DNA of 64,000 bases from JAGVDM01 sp964642315 (GCA_964642315.1 CAZXOG010000004.1:66542-130541); one strand, 5' to 3'. Positions 25,080 through 33,812 are shown, counted from the stretch's first letter. A program made the numbers and translations. The notes: a model not told the origin generated them from the sequence alone.

Positions 25080-26465
25080 GTGAAGCAATCCGAATTCGTA
25101 TTCGGCGTCATCCGGGTTCCCCTCGATATCGCCGCCTTCACGGGCGGGCTGTTCCTGAGCTATGCCCTGCGTGTACGGCAGATCGACCTCATTCCGGGCG
25201 TGCAGCTGCTCGAGCCGGCGCAATCGCTGCCGGAGTTCACGCAGTACGCGGATACGTTCGTGGTGCCGAGCATCGCGGTTCTCATCGGTCTCGCGGCATT
25301 GTTCCGTCTCTACGCACTCCGCAATACGCTGAGCGCGTGGCAGGAGGCAGGGCATGTCATCATCGTCGTGCTCCTGTGGGTGGTAGGAGTGATGGGGTGG
25401 TACTTCCTCGTGCTGCGGGAACTCTTCTTCTCCCGCATGCTCCTCGTGCACGCAGCGCTGTTTCTCATGCTGTTTTCCCTCGCGGCTCGTGCCGCAGTCA
25501 TTGTGATCCAGAGAATGCTCCTGCGCTTCGGTATCGGCGTGCACCTCGTCGTGTCGGTCGGTGAGCACCCTGTCTCCCGGGTTGCGCAGGAGACACTCAA
25601 GCGGGACCGTCGCTACGAATACATTGGGCACGTACCCGATCTGCGGGCGTTCAAGCAGCTCCAAGCGCGCCGGAAGCCGGATCTCGTGCTCCAGACAGAT
25701 CCGAATCCGAGGAGCCAGGAAACCATCGCGCTCATCGACGAATGCCGCTCACGCCAAATCGGATACGCATTCCTTCCGCCGGTATTCGCGGATGTGCCGC
25801 ATCAACTCGCTGTGGAGCGCCTCGGCTTTCTTCCACTCGTGCGGTTCTGTCCCACGCCGCTCGATGGGTGGGGGCATGTTTGGAAGCGCTTCTTCGACAT
25901 CATTGGCAGCACGGTGCTCCTCGTGCTGCTTTCCCCATTGCTACTATTCATTGCCATTGCAGTGTTCTGCACGAGCGGCTGGCCGGTACTGTACGTGTCG
26001 CGGAGAATCGGCGAGAGGGCAGAACGCACGATTCCTGTACTGAAATTCCGGTCCATGGTGCGTGATGCGGACGCGAAGAAAGCGCAACTGCTCGCGATGA
26101 ATGAACGGAAAGACGGTCCGCTCTTCAAGGTATCGCGCGATCCGCGGGTCACTGCCGTGGGGAAGATTCTGCGCCGGTTCGATCTCGACGAACTGCCACA
26201 ACTGCTGAACGTACTCGCCGGGCACATGTCCCTTGTCGGCCCGCGGCCGCACCTCCCGGAGGAGGTGGAACGATACAAACTCTACGAACGCCGTGTGTTC
26301 ACGGTGCGGCCGGGGATGACAGGTCTCGCACAGGTTTCTGGCAGAAGTGCGCTGCGATTCAGCGACGAAGTGCGCCTAGACCTGCAATACGTCGAGGAGT
26401 GGTCGTTACTCCTCGATATCTGGATTCTCTGGCGCACGATTTTTGCCGTCATTTTTCATCGTTGA
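25080..26465 (+). CDS. Polyprenyl-phosphate glycosylphosphotransferase (WbaP/WcaJ-type initiating sugar transferase)
   Basis: Membrane enzyme that moves a sugar phosphate from a UDP-sugar to undecaprenyl phosphate, starting surface polysaccharide synthesis. The 461-residue protein has four N-terminal helices, a soluble CoA-binding-like middle region, a fifth re-entrant helix (FFDIIGSTVLLVLLSPLLLFIAIAV), and the catalytic domain. That domain has VLKFRSMVRDAD, the DE motif in RRFDLDELPQLLNVL, MSLVGPRPHLPEEVE and the closing VRPGMTGLAQVSGRS. GTG start 33 bp after tRNA-Thr. It fits with galU, uppP and the glycosyltransferases elsewhere in the window. Confidence 0.95.
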   Translation: MKQSEFVFGVIRVPLDIAAFTGGLFLSYALRVRQIDLIPGVQLLEPAQSLPEFTQYADTFVVPSIAVLIGLAALFRLYALRNTLSAWQEAGHVIIVVLLWVVGVMGWYFLVLRELFFSRMLLVHAALFLMLFSLAARAAVIVIQRMLLRFGIGVHLVVSVGEHPVSRVAQETLKRDRRYEYIGHVPDLRAFKQLQARRKPDLVLQTDPNPRSQETIALIDECRSRQIGYAFLPPVFADVPHQLAVERLGFLPLVRFCPTPLDGWGHVWKRFFDIIGSTVLLVLLSPLLLFIAIAVFCTSGWPVLYVSRRIGERAERTIPVLKFRSMVRDADAKKAQLLAMNERKDGPLFKVSRDPRVTAVGKILRRFDLDELPQLLNVLAGHMSLVGPRPHLPEEVERYKLYERRVFTVRPGMTGLAQVSGRSALRFSDEVRLDLQYVEEWSLLLDIWILWRTIFAVIFHR

Positions 26466-26470
26466 GTGTA

Positions 26471-26499
26471 TTGCTTCGCAGGAGGGCAGGGGGTAGATT
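26471..26499 (+). promoter_or_regulatory. Promoter of the first Cys-rich protein gene
   Basis: TTGCTT (26471-26476), 17-bp spacer, TAGATT (26494-26499). Only 6 nt separate it from the ATG at 26506. Confidence 0.6.
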
Positions 26500-26505
26500 G
26501 ACTGC

Positions 26506-26898
26506 ATGAAGCTCTCTAAGAAGACACTTTTTATCGTGGTTGTCATCATTGTGCTCGCAGCAGTAGTAATCCTGCAGGCGACCACGGATTTCCAGGTCAC
26601 GAAGCTCTTCCAGAGGGGCGGTGATGGTAGCGAGGAACAGGCTGGCGGCAACGAGGTGGCAAAGCTTGTCGAGGGGGCACCGTGCGAAGGTGAGCCGATC
26701 AAAGTGGATTACACGTACCCGCATCCGGAAGACGAGGATTTCGAGAATCCGTGGGAGTGCCAGGTGCAGTGCACCGACAACATCCAGCGGTACATCTCCT
26801 ACTCGAACGGCAAGGGGACGCAGTGCGAAAAGCTGCCCGGCTGTCTGGATCAGGGAGAAGATCAGGCAGTGACGTGCAGGCCTTCGGACGAGGAGTAG
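26506..26898 (+). CDS. Membrane-anchored Cys-rich protein, paralogue A
   Basis: A 130-residue protein with an N-terminal uncleaved-type anchor (LFIVVVIIVLAAVVIL), a Gly/Glu-rich linker, and a C-terminal domain of about 62 residues with six Cys. The domain core is C-EGEPIKVDYTYPHPEDED, then FENPWECQVQC, QRYISYSNGKGTQCEK and PGCLDQGED...TC. The next gene repeats the same domain. The Cys spacing suggests three disulfides, so the domain is probably outside the cell. I do not recognise a named family. Its promoter predicts a leaderless transcript. The role may be structural or binding at the surface. Confidence 0.75.
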   Translation: MKLSKKTLFIVVVIIVLAAVVILQATTDFQVTKLFQRGGDGSEEQAGGNEVAKLVEGAPCEGEPIKVDYTYPHPEDEDFENPWECQVQCTDNIQRYISYSNGKGTQCEKLPGCLDQGEDQAVTCRPSDEE

Positions 26899-26904
26899 CA
26901 GCCG

Positions 26905-26933
26905 TTGAAGCGTTGCGGTCTCCGGAATACCAT
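26905..26933 (+). promoter_or_regulatory. Promoter of the second Cys-rich protein gene
   Basis: TTGAAG (26905-26910), 17-bp spacer, TACCAT (26928-26933), 8 nt before the ATG at 26942. Each paralogue thus has its own promoter. Confidence 0.6.
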
Positions 26934-26941
26934 GCTCGTAC

Positions 26942-27295
26942 ATGGAACAGCGTGAGCAGTGGCCCGGCTTCGCAACGGCGGTACTCGGTATCGTGCTGGT
27001 GATTCTCTTTTTCCAGTCGGTGAGTGGGCATGCTGTGCCGCAGCCGAACCTCGCAAATCCCGATGCGCCCTGCGTTGGCCAGCCAATCGTTGTGAATTAT
27101 CCATTCCCGCATCCGGAAGATGCGGACTTTGAGAATCCGTGGGAGTGCCAGGTGCAGTGTGCCGACAAGGTACAGCGGTACATTCTGTACTCCAATGGCA
27201 GGGCGACGCAGTGCAGTAAAGTCCCGGGGTGCCTGGATCAAGGGGAGGACAACTGGGCGACATGCACTCCGCCGCAGCAGTCGGTGATGAAGTAG
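26942..27295 (+). CDS. Membrane-anchored Cys-rich protein, paralogue B
   Basis: A 117-residue tandem paralogue of the preceding gene. The anchor (FATAVLGIVLVILFFQSV) and linker differ, but the six-Cys domain is nearly the same: C-VGQPIVVNYPFPHPEDAD, FENPWECQVQCADKVQRYI, LYSNGRATQCSK and PGCLDQGED...TC. Conservation of the domain against divergence of the anchor points to selection on the domain's binding surface. It has its own promoter. It ends 2 bp before the stop of the convergent DnaQ/DinG gene. Function unknown. Confidence 0.75.
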   Translation: MEQREQWPGFATAVLGIVLVILFFQSVSGHAVPQPNLANPDAPCVGQPIVVNYPFPHPEDADFENPWECQVQCADKVQRYILYSNGRATQCSKVPGCLDQGEDNWATCTPPQQSVMK

Positions 27296-27297
27296 GG

Positions 27298-29631
27298 TCA
27301 GGAGAAGAGCGAAAGCTGCCCCTTTGTTCCCGGCTTTGGTGGCCGGCGCTTCGGACGTGGTGCCGGTTTCTGCTTGGGCGCAGGAGGAATGTTTTCTTGC
27401 CCTTGTGGCTGGGAAACGGCGATGCTTTCAACGTACTTCCATACCAGTTTGCCGTACTCCTTTCTCTCCAGGCGGGGATCGAGCAGAAGGACGTCCCCCC
27501 CGGCAGTCCTGTACCGGCAGAATGTGCGCAGCAAACGGTACATGCGGTGCTTGAGCCGAGGCAGAGCATACGAGGAAAATGCGTCCTGGTAGTGCCCGGC
27601 ACGCCTGCTCACCACGGGGTGAGACGGATGGTCGAACGGAAGTGTTTCCACCACCAGGTGGTCGATGCTCTCCGGAAGAATTTCCACGGACTCGAATGTC
27701 CACGGCGTGACAATCCACACGACGGGCGTCTTTGCCGCGAGGAATTCCGCCTGCATGCGCCCGGCGCCGCCGCTCAAGTTTTGGCAGATGAGGGTGATGC
27801 CGCTTTCTTCGGCTGCCTCCGCGCACCGGATGAATATCTGCTCGATTTTCCCCCGGCTGCTCATGAGGATCACCGTCCTGCCCGCAGGTGGTTGCCGCAC
27901 GAGTGATTCGACAGACAGCTCCGCGTCGAAAGCAACCGGGATCTGTTCGCGGGGGTGGGGAACGGCGGCTGCGCTCGCCGGCGTTCCGGGCGGCAGAATT
28001 TCTGCGAGCTCCGAACCGCTGCCGGGCGGGATGAGCAGCGTTGTGCGGGAAACGTCGTACATCCTCTCGCGGAGCAGCGTGCCGACCCGCTCAGGAACGG
28101 ATTCCAGGTACTGGTTGCCGTTCTGGCGCGTTTCGATCCACACAATGCTGTTCTCTAAGCGCTGCAAGGACATGCACTCGCGCAGCGCACGGAGCATCCG
28201 CTGTGTTTGTTCGGGGTACGCCTTCCCAGCGAGGAGTTCTTCCAGCATGCGCAGAATGCCGGACGCTTCGGGCGTCGTGAGGTCGTGAATAGTGAGGTAG
28301 CGCAAATCTTGCATGCTCCGCGTCTTCTCAATCCACATCTGCAGGAGGTCGGTGAATGTGGTGAGCATGGCATCGCCTTCCGCTGCGGCGCGGAGTTCAT
28401 CGACGGCACAGCTCCACCCAAACGCCTTCGTGGCGGTATCTTCCAGCATGGAGGCATCGTCAATGACGATGTGTGTCTCAGGGGAGAGCAGGGCGCGCCC
28501 CGGATGCTCTGGATCGGCCGCAATAGTGAGGAGCTGCCAGTGATTGAGCAGCGCTGTATCTGGGCAATCCGTGAATTGCTGCCGGTACGGAGCGGATTGC
28601 TCCGTACATGCGAGTTTGCCCGCCCATACGGAACGCTCGTCGCCGTGCACGGGGATCTCGTCAATGAGCCGCGGTTCGTACCATGCAAGTTTGAGGGCGA
28701 GCGTCGCCTCGTCGGCAGTGTACTGTTCCTGCAGAGCGAACGCCGCTACGGCAACCGGATCGAGCAGGCGTTGCGGCGGGTGCACGATGCCGATGCCGTC
28801 GGGGACGGACCCCGTGCGCAGAAGCGCGTGCAGATTCTTTACCGCGACAACATGCCTGCCGTCTGTCTGCATGGCGGCGCGAAGAACATGGGTGAGGAAT
28901 GCGGGGGAGAGCGTTTCCTCCGTGAGTTGTACCGTGCCCGTCTCTGGCACACGGAGTGCATCCTCTGCGCTCGTCTGCGGAGCACTCTGGAATGCCGGCA
29001 TGGTGAGCCAGATCGGATGTGTTTTGGCGGAAGCCGGGGGCAAGGCATCGAACAGGCGGCGGTACCCCTCCGGTGCACGGGCCATGATGCTACGGAGAGG
29101 TGCCTCGAGATCGGTGGAAATGGTGAGCAGGCGTTCCCAGCATCGCTCGAGCAACTCACGTGTCGCGTGCACGTCTCCGAGCGCGCGGTGCACGGGCTCG
29201 TGGTGGAGCCCAAGAACACGGCTCACGTAGCCGAGCGAGTAGCTCTCAAGTTCCGGGAACACGAGCGAGGCGAGCATGGATGTGTCGATCCACGCCCTGC
29301 CTGTGAGATCGATGCCTTCCCCCTTGAGCATGCGGATATCGAACCCGACGTTCTGCCCGACGATGATCGCATCGCCCTCAACCCGGCGGAGGATTTCCTC
29401 GCGAACTTCTTCCATGGGGGGTTTCCCCTCGATGTCCGCGGGATGAATATGCGTCAATGCGGAGACCTGTGCGGGGATTTCGCCCGGGATGCTGATGAGC
29501 TGCTCGAACTCGTCGATCACCTCGCCATTCTCTACGCGTACTGACGCGAACTCGATCACCCGGTTCACCCGCGGGAGGAACCCGGTTGTTTCGGTATCCA
29601 GGATGACGAGAGGGAGCCGGGGGAGTGCCAC
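27298..29631 (-). CDS. DEDDh exonuclease (DnaQ-like) fused to a degenerate DinG-like helicase module
   Basis: A 777-residue protein. Residues 1-170 are a DnaQ/epsilon-type 3'-5' exonuclease with motif I LDTETTG (D12, E14), motif II around GQNVGFDIRML and motif III HRALGDVHATRELL. The rest aligns in layout with DinG/XPD-like helicases (IVIDDASMLED for the DEAH box; YALPRLKHRMYRLLRTF near motif VI; VLLLDPRLERKEYGK at the end), but no Walker A GxGKT is visible and motif VI lacks QxxGR. The helicase is probably inactive. The last residues QLSLFS hold a QLSLF clamp-binding motif. The GTG start lies 6 nt after an extended -10 (TGC-TAGCAT). Confidence 0.85.
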   Translation of the reverse strand: MALPRLPLVILDTETTGFLPRVNRVIEFASVRVENGEVIDEFEQLISIPGEIPAQVSALTHIHPADIEGKPPMEEVREEILRRVEGDAIIVGQNVGFDIRMLKGEGIDLTGRAWIDTSMLASLVFPELESYSLGYVSRVLGLHHEPVHRALGDVHATRELLERCWERLLTISTDLEAPLRSIMARAPEGYRRLFDALPPASAKTHPIWLTMPAFQSAPQTSAEDALRVPETGTVQLTEETLSPAFLTHVLRAAMQTDGRHVVAVKNLHALLRTGSVPDGIGIVHPPQRLLDPVAVAAFALQEQYTADEATLALKLAWYEPRLIDEIPVHGDERSVWAGKLACTEQSAPYRQQFTDCPDTALLNHWQLLTIAADPEHPGRALLSPETHIVIDDASMLEDTATKAFGWSCAVDELRAAAEGDAMLTTFTDLLQMWIEKTRSMQDLRYLTIHDLTTPEASGILRMLEELLAGKAYPEQTQRMLRALRECMSLQRLENSIVWIETRQNGNQYLESVPERVGTLLRERMYDVSRTTLLIPPGSGSELAEILPPGTPASAAAVPHPREQIPVAFDAELSVESLVRQPPAGRTVILMSSRGKIEQIFIRCAEAAEESGITLICQNLSGGAGRMQAEFLAAKTPVVWIVTPWTFESVEILPESIDHLVVETLPFDHPSHPVVSRRAGHYQDAFSSYALPRLKHRMYRLLRTFCRYRTAGGDVLLLDPRLERKEYGKLVWKYVESIAVSQPQGQENIPPAPKQKPAPRPKRRPPKPGTKGQLSLFS

Positions 29632-29637
29632 GAGGCC

Positions 29638-29646
29638 ATGCTAGCA
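29638..29646 (-). promoter_or_regulatory. Extended -10 promoter of the DnaQ/DinG gene
   Basis: On the minus strand TGC precedes TAGCAT (29643-29638), 6 nt before the GTG at 29631. It lies right at the upstream edge of the gene, next to the end of nusA (stop at 29652). Confidence 0.5.
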
Positions 29647-29651
29647 GGTGC

Positions 29652-30974
29652 TCACGCCTTTGCATCCTCCGCCTCCGCAGATTTCTCTGGCTTTTCAGCT
29701 TCAGCGGAGGCTGGTTGTTCTGCTGCTGCGGTGGGCGCCTCTCCTTCGGGGGCGGATGATTCGGTTTCCGCCTTCCCTGTCTTTTTCCCCTTCCGCACCT
29801 TTTTCCCCTTTCCATCCGCCGCTTCCGCCTCTTCCGGCGGGAATTCCGTCACGACAACCTGATCCACCGTGCCGCCGCGGAGTTCCGCGAGCTTCGCCTT
29901 GAACGCAGGCAGCTCCTCGTAGTTGTACATGTCGAGCTCGTAGCCCGTGAGCTCGGTGGCCAGGCGGATATTCTGCCCCTTCTTCCCGATGGCCATGGGG
30001 CGCTGAGCTTCCTCCACGAATACCGCAGCGCGCTTCTTGATGCGGCGCCCTTCCGCGTCCGCGTATTCCTGTTCGTTCACGATGATCACCGCGGAGATCG
30101 CAGCTGGCTGCAGGGCGGTGGAGATGAGCTTGATCGGGTCCGCGCTCCACTCAATCATGTCCACCCGTTCGCCATTGAGTTCTTCCATCACTGCTTGGAT
30201 GCGCACCCCCTTCTGGCCGACGCACGCGCCAATCGGGTCGATGCGCGGGTCATTGCTCTTCACGGCAACTTTGCTGCGGAACCCGGGGTCTCGGGCGATG
30301 GCCATGATCTCAACGTCGCCATTGCGCACTTCCGGGATCTCGAGCTCAAGCAGCTTGCGCACGAGCCCCTTGTGCGTGCGGGAGATCCGCAGCTGCGGCC
30401 CCTTGCCTGTCATCTCCACCTTGTCCAGGTACACGCGGATGCGTTTGCCTGTGTAGTAGTGTTCGCCGGGAATCTGCTCCCTCCACGGGAGGCTCACTGT
30501 CATTCCCTCGATTTCCAGGGTCACCCAGTTGTGTTCCACCTTCGTCACCGTCGCAGTGAGGAGCTCCTCTTCCCGTCCCTTGAACATCGTGTACAGGCTC
30601 TGTTTCTCAGCCTCCTGGATCTTCTGCAGAATCACCTGCTTCGCGGCCTGCGCGGCGATGCGGCCATACTCCAGCGGAGTGACGTCGATCTCAATTTCGT
30701 CGCCTACATCTGTGTCTGGCCGGATCTTGCGCGCGTCTTTCACACTAATCTCGAAGTTCTCGTTTTCCACATCGTCCACCACTTCCTTCACAAGGAGGAT
30801 TGTCGGCATGTCCTGTCCTTCTTTCAGGTCGACGCGGATTTCCTGTTCCTTGTTGCCGTAATCCTTGCGGTACGCCGTGGCGATCGCCTGTTTGACAGCG
30901 TCGATCACCTGCTCGGGATTCACGTTTTTCTCCGAGCATATCTGGTTGATGGCGGCGATGAACGAAGCGCGCAT
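29652..30974 (-). CDS. nusA: Transcription termination/antitermination factor NusA
   Basis: RNA-polymerase-associated elongation factor. The 440-residue protein has the NusA N-terminal domain (INQICSEKNVNPEQVIDAVKQAIATAYRKDYG, given in part), the S1 domain (about 130-200), KH1 (DPIGACVGQKGVRIQAVMEEL) and KH2 (RPMAIGKKGQNIRLATELTGYELD). It ends in a low-complexity acidic/Lys tail of about 65 residues instead of the E. coli acidic repeats. The start ATG 30974 gives the family N-terminus MRASFIAAINQ; an upstream frame extension is not NusA-like. No rimP or infB partner is adjacent, unlike the usual operon. It is divergent from lspA. Confidence 0.95.
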   Translation of the reverse strand: MRASFIAAINQICSEKNVNPEQVIDAVKQAIATAYRKDYGNKEQEIRVDLKEGQDMPTILLVKEVVDDVENENFEISVKDARKIRPDTDVGDEIEIDVTPLEYGRIAAQAAKQVILQKIQEAEKQSLYTMFKGREEELLTATVTKVEHNWVTLEIEGMTVSLPWREQIPGEHYYTGKRIRVYLDKVEMTGKGPQLRISRTHKGLVRKLLELEIPEVRNGDVEIMAIARDPGFRSKVAVKSNDPRIDPIGACVGQKGVRIQAVMEELNGERVDMIEWSADPIKLISTALQPAAISAVIIVNEQEYADAEGRRIKKRAAVFVEEAQRPMAIGKKGQNIRLATELTGYELDMYNYEELPAFKAKLAELRGGTVDQVVVTEFPPEEAEAADGKGKKVRKGKKTGKAETESSAPEGEAPTAAAEQPASAEAEKPEKSAEAEDAKA

Positions 30975-31143
30975 AATCGTGGGGAGGAGGCGAAGGGCAT
31001 CGCAGAATCCACCATCCGGATGATCGGATAGTTCGATACTCTCGATGCGGTAAGCAAAGTGTACACCTCTTTTGCACGTAGGCAAGCGATTCCTCGCTGT
31101 TCTGTCGCGCGGAATGGGCTTCCGGCGGGTCGAATGTGTTTCC

Positions 31144-31152
31144 TGCTACTCT
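31144..31152 (+). promoter_or_regulatory. Extended -10 promoter of lspA
   Basis: TGC followed by TACTCT (31147-31152), 6 nt before the ATG at 31159. No clear -35 is present. Confidence 0.5.
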
Positions 31153-31158
31153 GTGTGC

Positions 31159-31608
31159 ATGATGCCCATGCTCATCGCGGCAGCCGTCAGCGGTCTTGTG
31201 AGCGTGCTTGCCGCATTCGCGGCTGATCAGTGGCTTACGCACCGCGTGCCGATCATCGGATCGTTCGCAGGTCTAGTGTACTCGGAGAACCGGGGGATCG
31301 CGTTCGGCGTTTCCCTCGGCAGGTTCCAGACAATCCTCATCTCCGTGGCATTCGTTCTTCTCGCGATTGTCGCCATGCGCACTGCGAGGAGGAGGGTGGA
31401 ACAGGTGTCTTTCGGACTGGTGATCGGCGGTGGCTTCGCCAATGTGCTCGACCGGCTCATGGACGGGATGGTCACCGACATGATTCAGGTCGGCGCGTTC
31501 CCGATTTTCAACGTGGCCGATGCGTGCATCAACATCGGTATCGGGCTCCTTCTCCTGGATGCAATCCTCGGGGGGCGCAAAAGCCGCAAACACGTGATTA
31601 GGGCTTGA
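31159..31608 (+). CDS. lspA: Lipoprotein signal peptidase (signal peptidase II)
   Basis: Four-helix aspartic protease that cleaves prolipoproteins. The 149-residue protein shows the conserved boxes: AADQWLTHRVP after helix 1, ENRGIAFGV, then the catalytic Asp regions GGFANVLDRLMDGMVTD and FNVADACINIGI. Hydrophobic helices alternate as expected. The start at 31159 is next to an extended -10, consistent with a leaderless message. At least one putative client in this window is the lipoprotein at 51148. The gene lies between nusA (divergent) and murA (same strand). Confidence 0.93.
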   Translation: MMPMLIAAAVSGLVSVLAAFAADQWLTHRVPIIGSFAGLVYSENRGIAFGVSLGRFQTILISVAFVLLAIVAMRTARRRVEQVSFGLVIGGGFANVLDRLMDGMVTDMIQVGAFPIFNVADACINIGIGLLLLDAILGGRKSRKHVIRA

Positions 31609-31689
31609 GAACAAGCACCCCAAAAGATGGACGAAACTGCTATCCACCATTCTCATATTCGCTACAATGACGGTCTCATCGCTTTCGTC

Positions 31690-32988
31690 ATGGACGTGCG
31701 ATACCACATCGACGGCGGTCGTTCCCTGCGCGGGGATGTGACGGTGAGCGGATCCAAGAATGCGGCGCTCCCCATGATTGCCGCGAGCGTGCTCTGCAGC
31801 GGAGAGACGGTGCTCCACAACGTGCCGCGGCTGCGCGACACGCTCAAAATGCTCGAAATTCTCACGTTCCTGGGGGCGGAGACATCGTTCCAGGAGAACA
31901 CCGTCCGCATCCGCACGAATAATTTGCAGTCCAAGATGATCCCCGCGGAACTCGTTTCGTCACTCCGCGGGTCCATCGTGCTCCTCGGGCCGCTCCTCGC
32001 GCGGTTTGGTGTGGTGGAGATGGCGTACCCCGGCGGTTGCGTGCTCGGCAAGCGTCCGGTGGGAGCGCACATCACGGCGCTCATGCAGCTCGGGGCGGAG
32101 GATATGAGTACCGATGAAGTGCTTCACCTGCAGGGGAACCTGATTGCCCGGCATGTCATTCTCCCGGAGTTCTCCGTGACTGCTACCGAGAATGTTGTGC
32201 TCGCTGCGTCACTGGTGCCGGGCGATACGGTCATTGATCTTGCCGCTGCGGAGCCTCACGTACAGGAGGTGGAGCGCATGATCGAGAAAATGGGCGCCCG
32301 GGTTGAGGGAATTGGAACGCACACCGTCCGGATCACCGGATCAAAGCATCTCCGATGTGCCGAGCACACGGTGCCGTTCGATTACTTGGAGGCAGGGGCT
32401 TTCGCCATCGCCGCGCTCGTCACGCGGGGCAAAGTGCGCCTGCACGGTGTGGATCACCTGCACCTCCTCTCCTTTCTGGATACCCTGCGGCGGTTCGGCG
32501 GCGTGTGGCGTTACGATGCTGCCGGGCAGGAGCTCTTCGTAGATGGGGAAATTTCTTCCCTCTCGGCGGGGGAGGTGCGCACGAATATCTTCCCGGGATT
32601 CCCCACGGATCTGCAGGCGCCCATTGGGGTGCTCATGACGCAGGCTCACGGGGTGAGCCGCGTGTTCGAGCGTCTCTACGAGGGGAGGATGGCGTACCTC
32701 TACGAACTGGAGAAAATGGGCGCACACGTGGAGATCCTCAATGCCCACCAAGCCCTCATCATCGGGCCTTCTGCCCTGAAGGGGCGGGTAGTGGCGAGCA
32801 ACGATATCCGCGCTGGTGCCGCGATGGTGCTCGCCGCCCTCTGCGCGGAAGGCGAATCCACGATCACTGATGTTCGCTACATTGAGCGCGGGTACGATCG
32901 TCTAGAGGAGAAGTTGCGTTCCCTCGGAGCGAAGATCGAAAAATTCACCGTGAATGTGCCGCAGGCCGAGGCAGCTGTGGCCGCTTGA
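31690..32988 (+). CDS. murA: UDP-N-acetylglucosamine 1-carboxyvinyltransferase
   Basis: First committed step of peptidoglycan synthesis, adding enolpyruvate from PEP to UDP-GlcNAc. The 432-residue protein has the two-lobed EPT fold with GGRSLRGDVTVSGSKNAALPMIAAS (given in part), LLARFGVVEMAYPGGCVLGKRPVGAH with the catalytic, fosfomycin-target Cys near residue 117, and FPTDLQAPIGVLMTQAHG. The start ATG 31690 lies 21 nt after TACAAT (31663-31668), whereas an earlier frame start lies upstream of that box. With uppP and the amidase it shows that the cell makes peptidoglycan. Confidence 0.96.
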   Translation: MDVRYHIDGGRSLRGDVTVSGSKNAALPMIAASVLCSGETVLHNVPRLRDTLKMLEILTFLGAETSFQENTVRIRTNNLQSKMIPAELVSSLRGSIVLLGPLLARFGVVEMAYPGGCVLGKRPVGAHITALMQLGAEDMSTDEVLHLQGNLIARHVILPEFSVTATENVVLAASLVPGDTVIDLAAAEPHVQEVERMIEKMGARVEGIGTHTVRITGSKHLRCAEHTVPFDYLEAGAFAIAALVTRGKVRLHGVDHLHLLSFLDTLRRFGGVWRYDAAGQELFVDGEISSLSAGEVRTNIFPGFPTDLQAPIGVLMTQAHGVSRVFERLYEGRMAYLYELEKMGAHVEILNAHQALIIGPSALKGRVVASNDIRAGAAMVLAALCAEGESTITDVRYIERGYDRLEEKLRSLGAKIEKFTVNVPQAEAAVAA

Positions 32989-33051
32989 ACAGCGACAGTA
33001 TTGCGGCGAATCCCTTCCCCCTGCGGCCGGTCTCCCCTATCATTTGCGCCG

Positions 33052-33600
33052 ATGCTCACGCTCACATCACTCGGAGGCGCCACCGTGCAGTTGCAGGCCG
33101 GGAAGAAGACGCTTGTCGTCTTCCCTGATCCGGACCGTGCACCAGCAGAGGGCGAGTTGCTCTTCTTCGGCTCGCCCGAGGAACAGCCGCGTCCGGGAAC
33201 CATTTCCTGGCCCGGCGAGTACGACATCGGCGATCTTGCCATTCGCGGGATCGGGCACGAGGAGGGCAAGGAGGTTTCCTATACAATCGAGGCGGAAGGT
33301 GTGCGTTTTGCATTCATCCATTCGCCGCTCAAAGAGTGGTCGGATTACGAGCTGGAACTCCTTGGGGACGTGGATGTGCTCTGCATATCCTCCGATTCGC
33401 CGAAGGTCTTGCAGAAGCTCACCGACGAGATCGATCCGCGCGTGCTTGTGCCGCTCAGCACCGGCGGCGCGGAGAAGTACGCAGAATCCCTCAAGATATG
33501 CGGCGCATCCGGCAAGGAGCCGGTGGAGAAGTACATCGTGAAAGCGGGCGGCATGCCTGCGGAGGGGCGGGAAGTTGTGGTGCTCAAAGCGCAGAAGTGA
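33052..33600 (+). CDS. Metallo-beta-lactamase-fold protein without metal ligands
   Basis: A 182-residue protein resembling the small MBL proteins of the UlaG-like group found in CPR genomes (LTLTSLGGATVQLQAGKKTLVVFPDPD; ISWPGEYDIGDLAIRGIG; VDVLCISSDSPKVLQKLTDEIDPRVLVPLS). These opening and core strands fit the fold, but the HxHxDH zinc motif is absent, so hydrolase activity is unlikely. The start at ATG 33052 is 8 nt after TATCAT (33038-33043). It follows murA by 63 bp. Function unknown. Confidence 0.7.
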   Translation: MLTLTSLGGATVQLQAGKKTLVVFPDPDRAPAEGELLFFGSPEEQPRPGTISWPGEYDIGDLAIRGIGHEEGKEVSYTIEAEGVRFAFIHSPLKEWSDYELELLGDVDVLCISSDSPKVLQKLTDEIDPRVLVPLSTGGAEKYAESLKICGASGKEPVEKYIVKAGGMPAEGREVVVLKAQK

Positions 33601-33637
33601 GGGGGTAATGTTCTTTCGGCTTTCTCGTAAGCGGCCG

Positions 33638-33643
33638 TACAAT
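33638..33643 (+). promoter_or_regulatory. -10 box of tRNA-Arg
   Basis: TACAAT (33638-33643), 12 nt before the first base of the tRNA. A TTCGGC at 17-bp spacing is a weak -35. Confidence 0.4.
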
Positions 33644-33655
33644 GGGCGTGCCCAT

Positions 33656-33730
33656 GCTCCTGTAGTTCAACGGATAGAACAACCGCGTCCTAAGCGGTGG
33701 ATGTAGGTTCGATTCCTGCCAGGAGCACCA
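33656..33730 (+). tRNA. tRNA-Arg (anticodon CCT), CCA encoded
   Basis: Acceptor GCTCCTG pairs with CAGGAGC. Anticodon arm ACCGC-GTCCTAA-GCGGT gives anticodon CCT (reads AGG). T arm AGG-TTCGATT-CCT, discriminator A and encoded CCA. Position 32 is G, which is unusual. Length 75 nt. Confidence 0.94.
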
Positions 33731-33812
33731 AGGTTATCCTATTGAAGATAGCTGTTCCCGCTCTGCGGAGAGCGTGTCTGTCAAGTTGTAATCGTTTTGT
33801 ACACAAAGGAGC

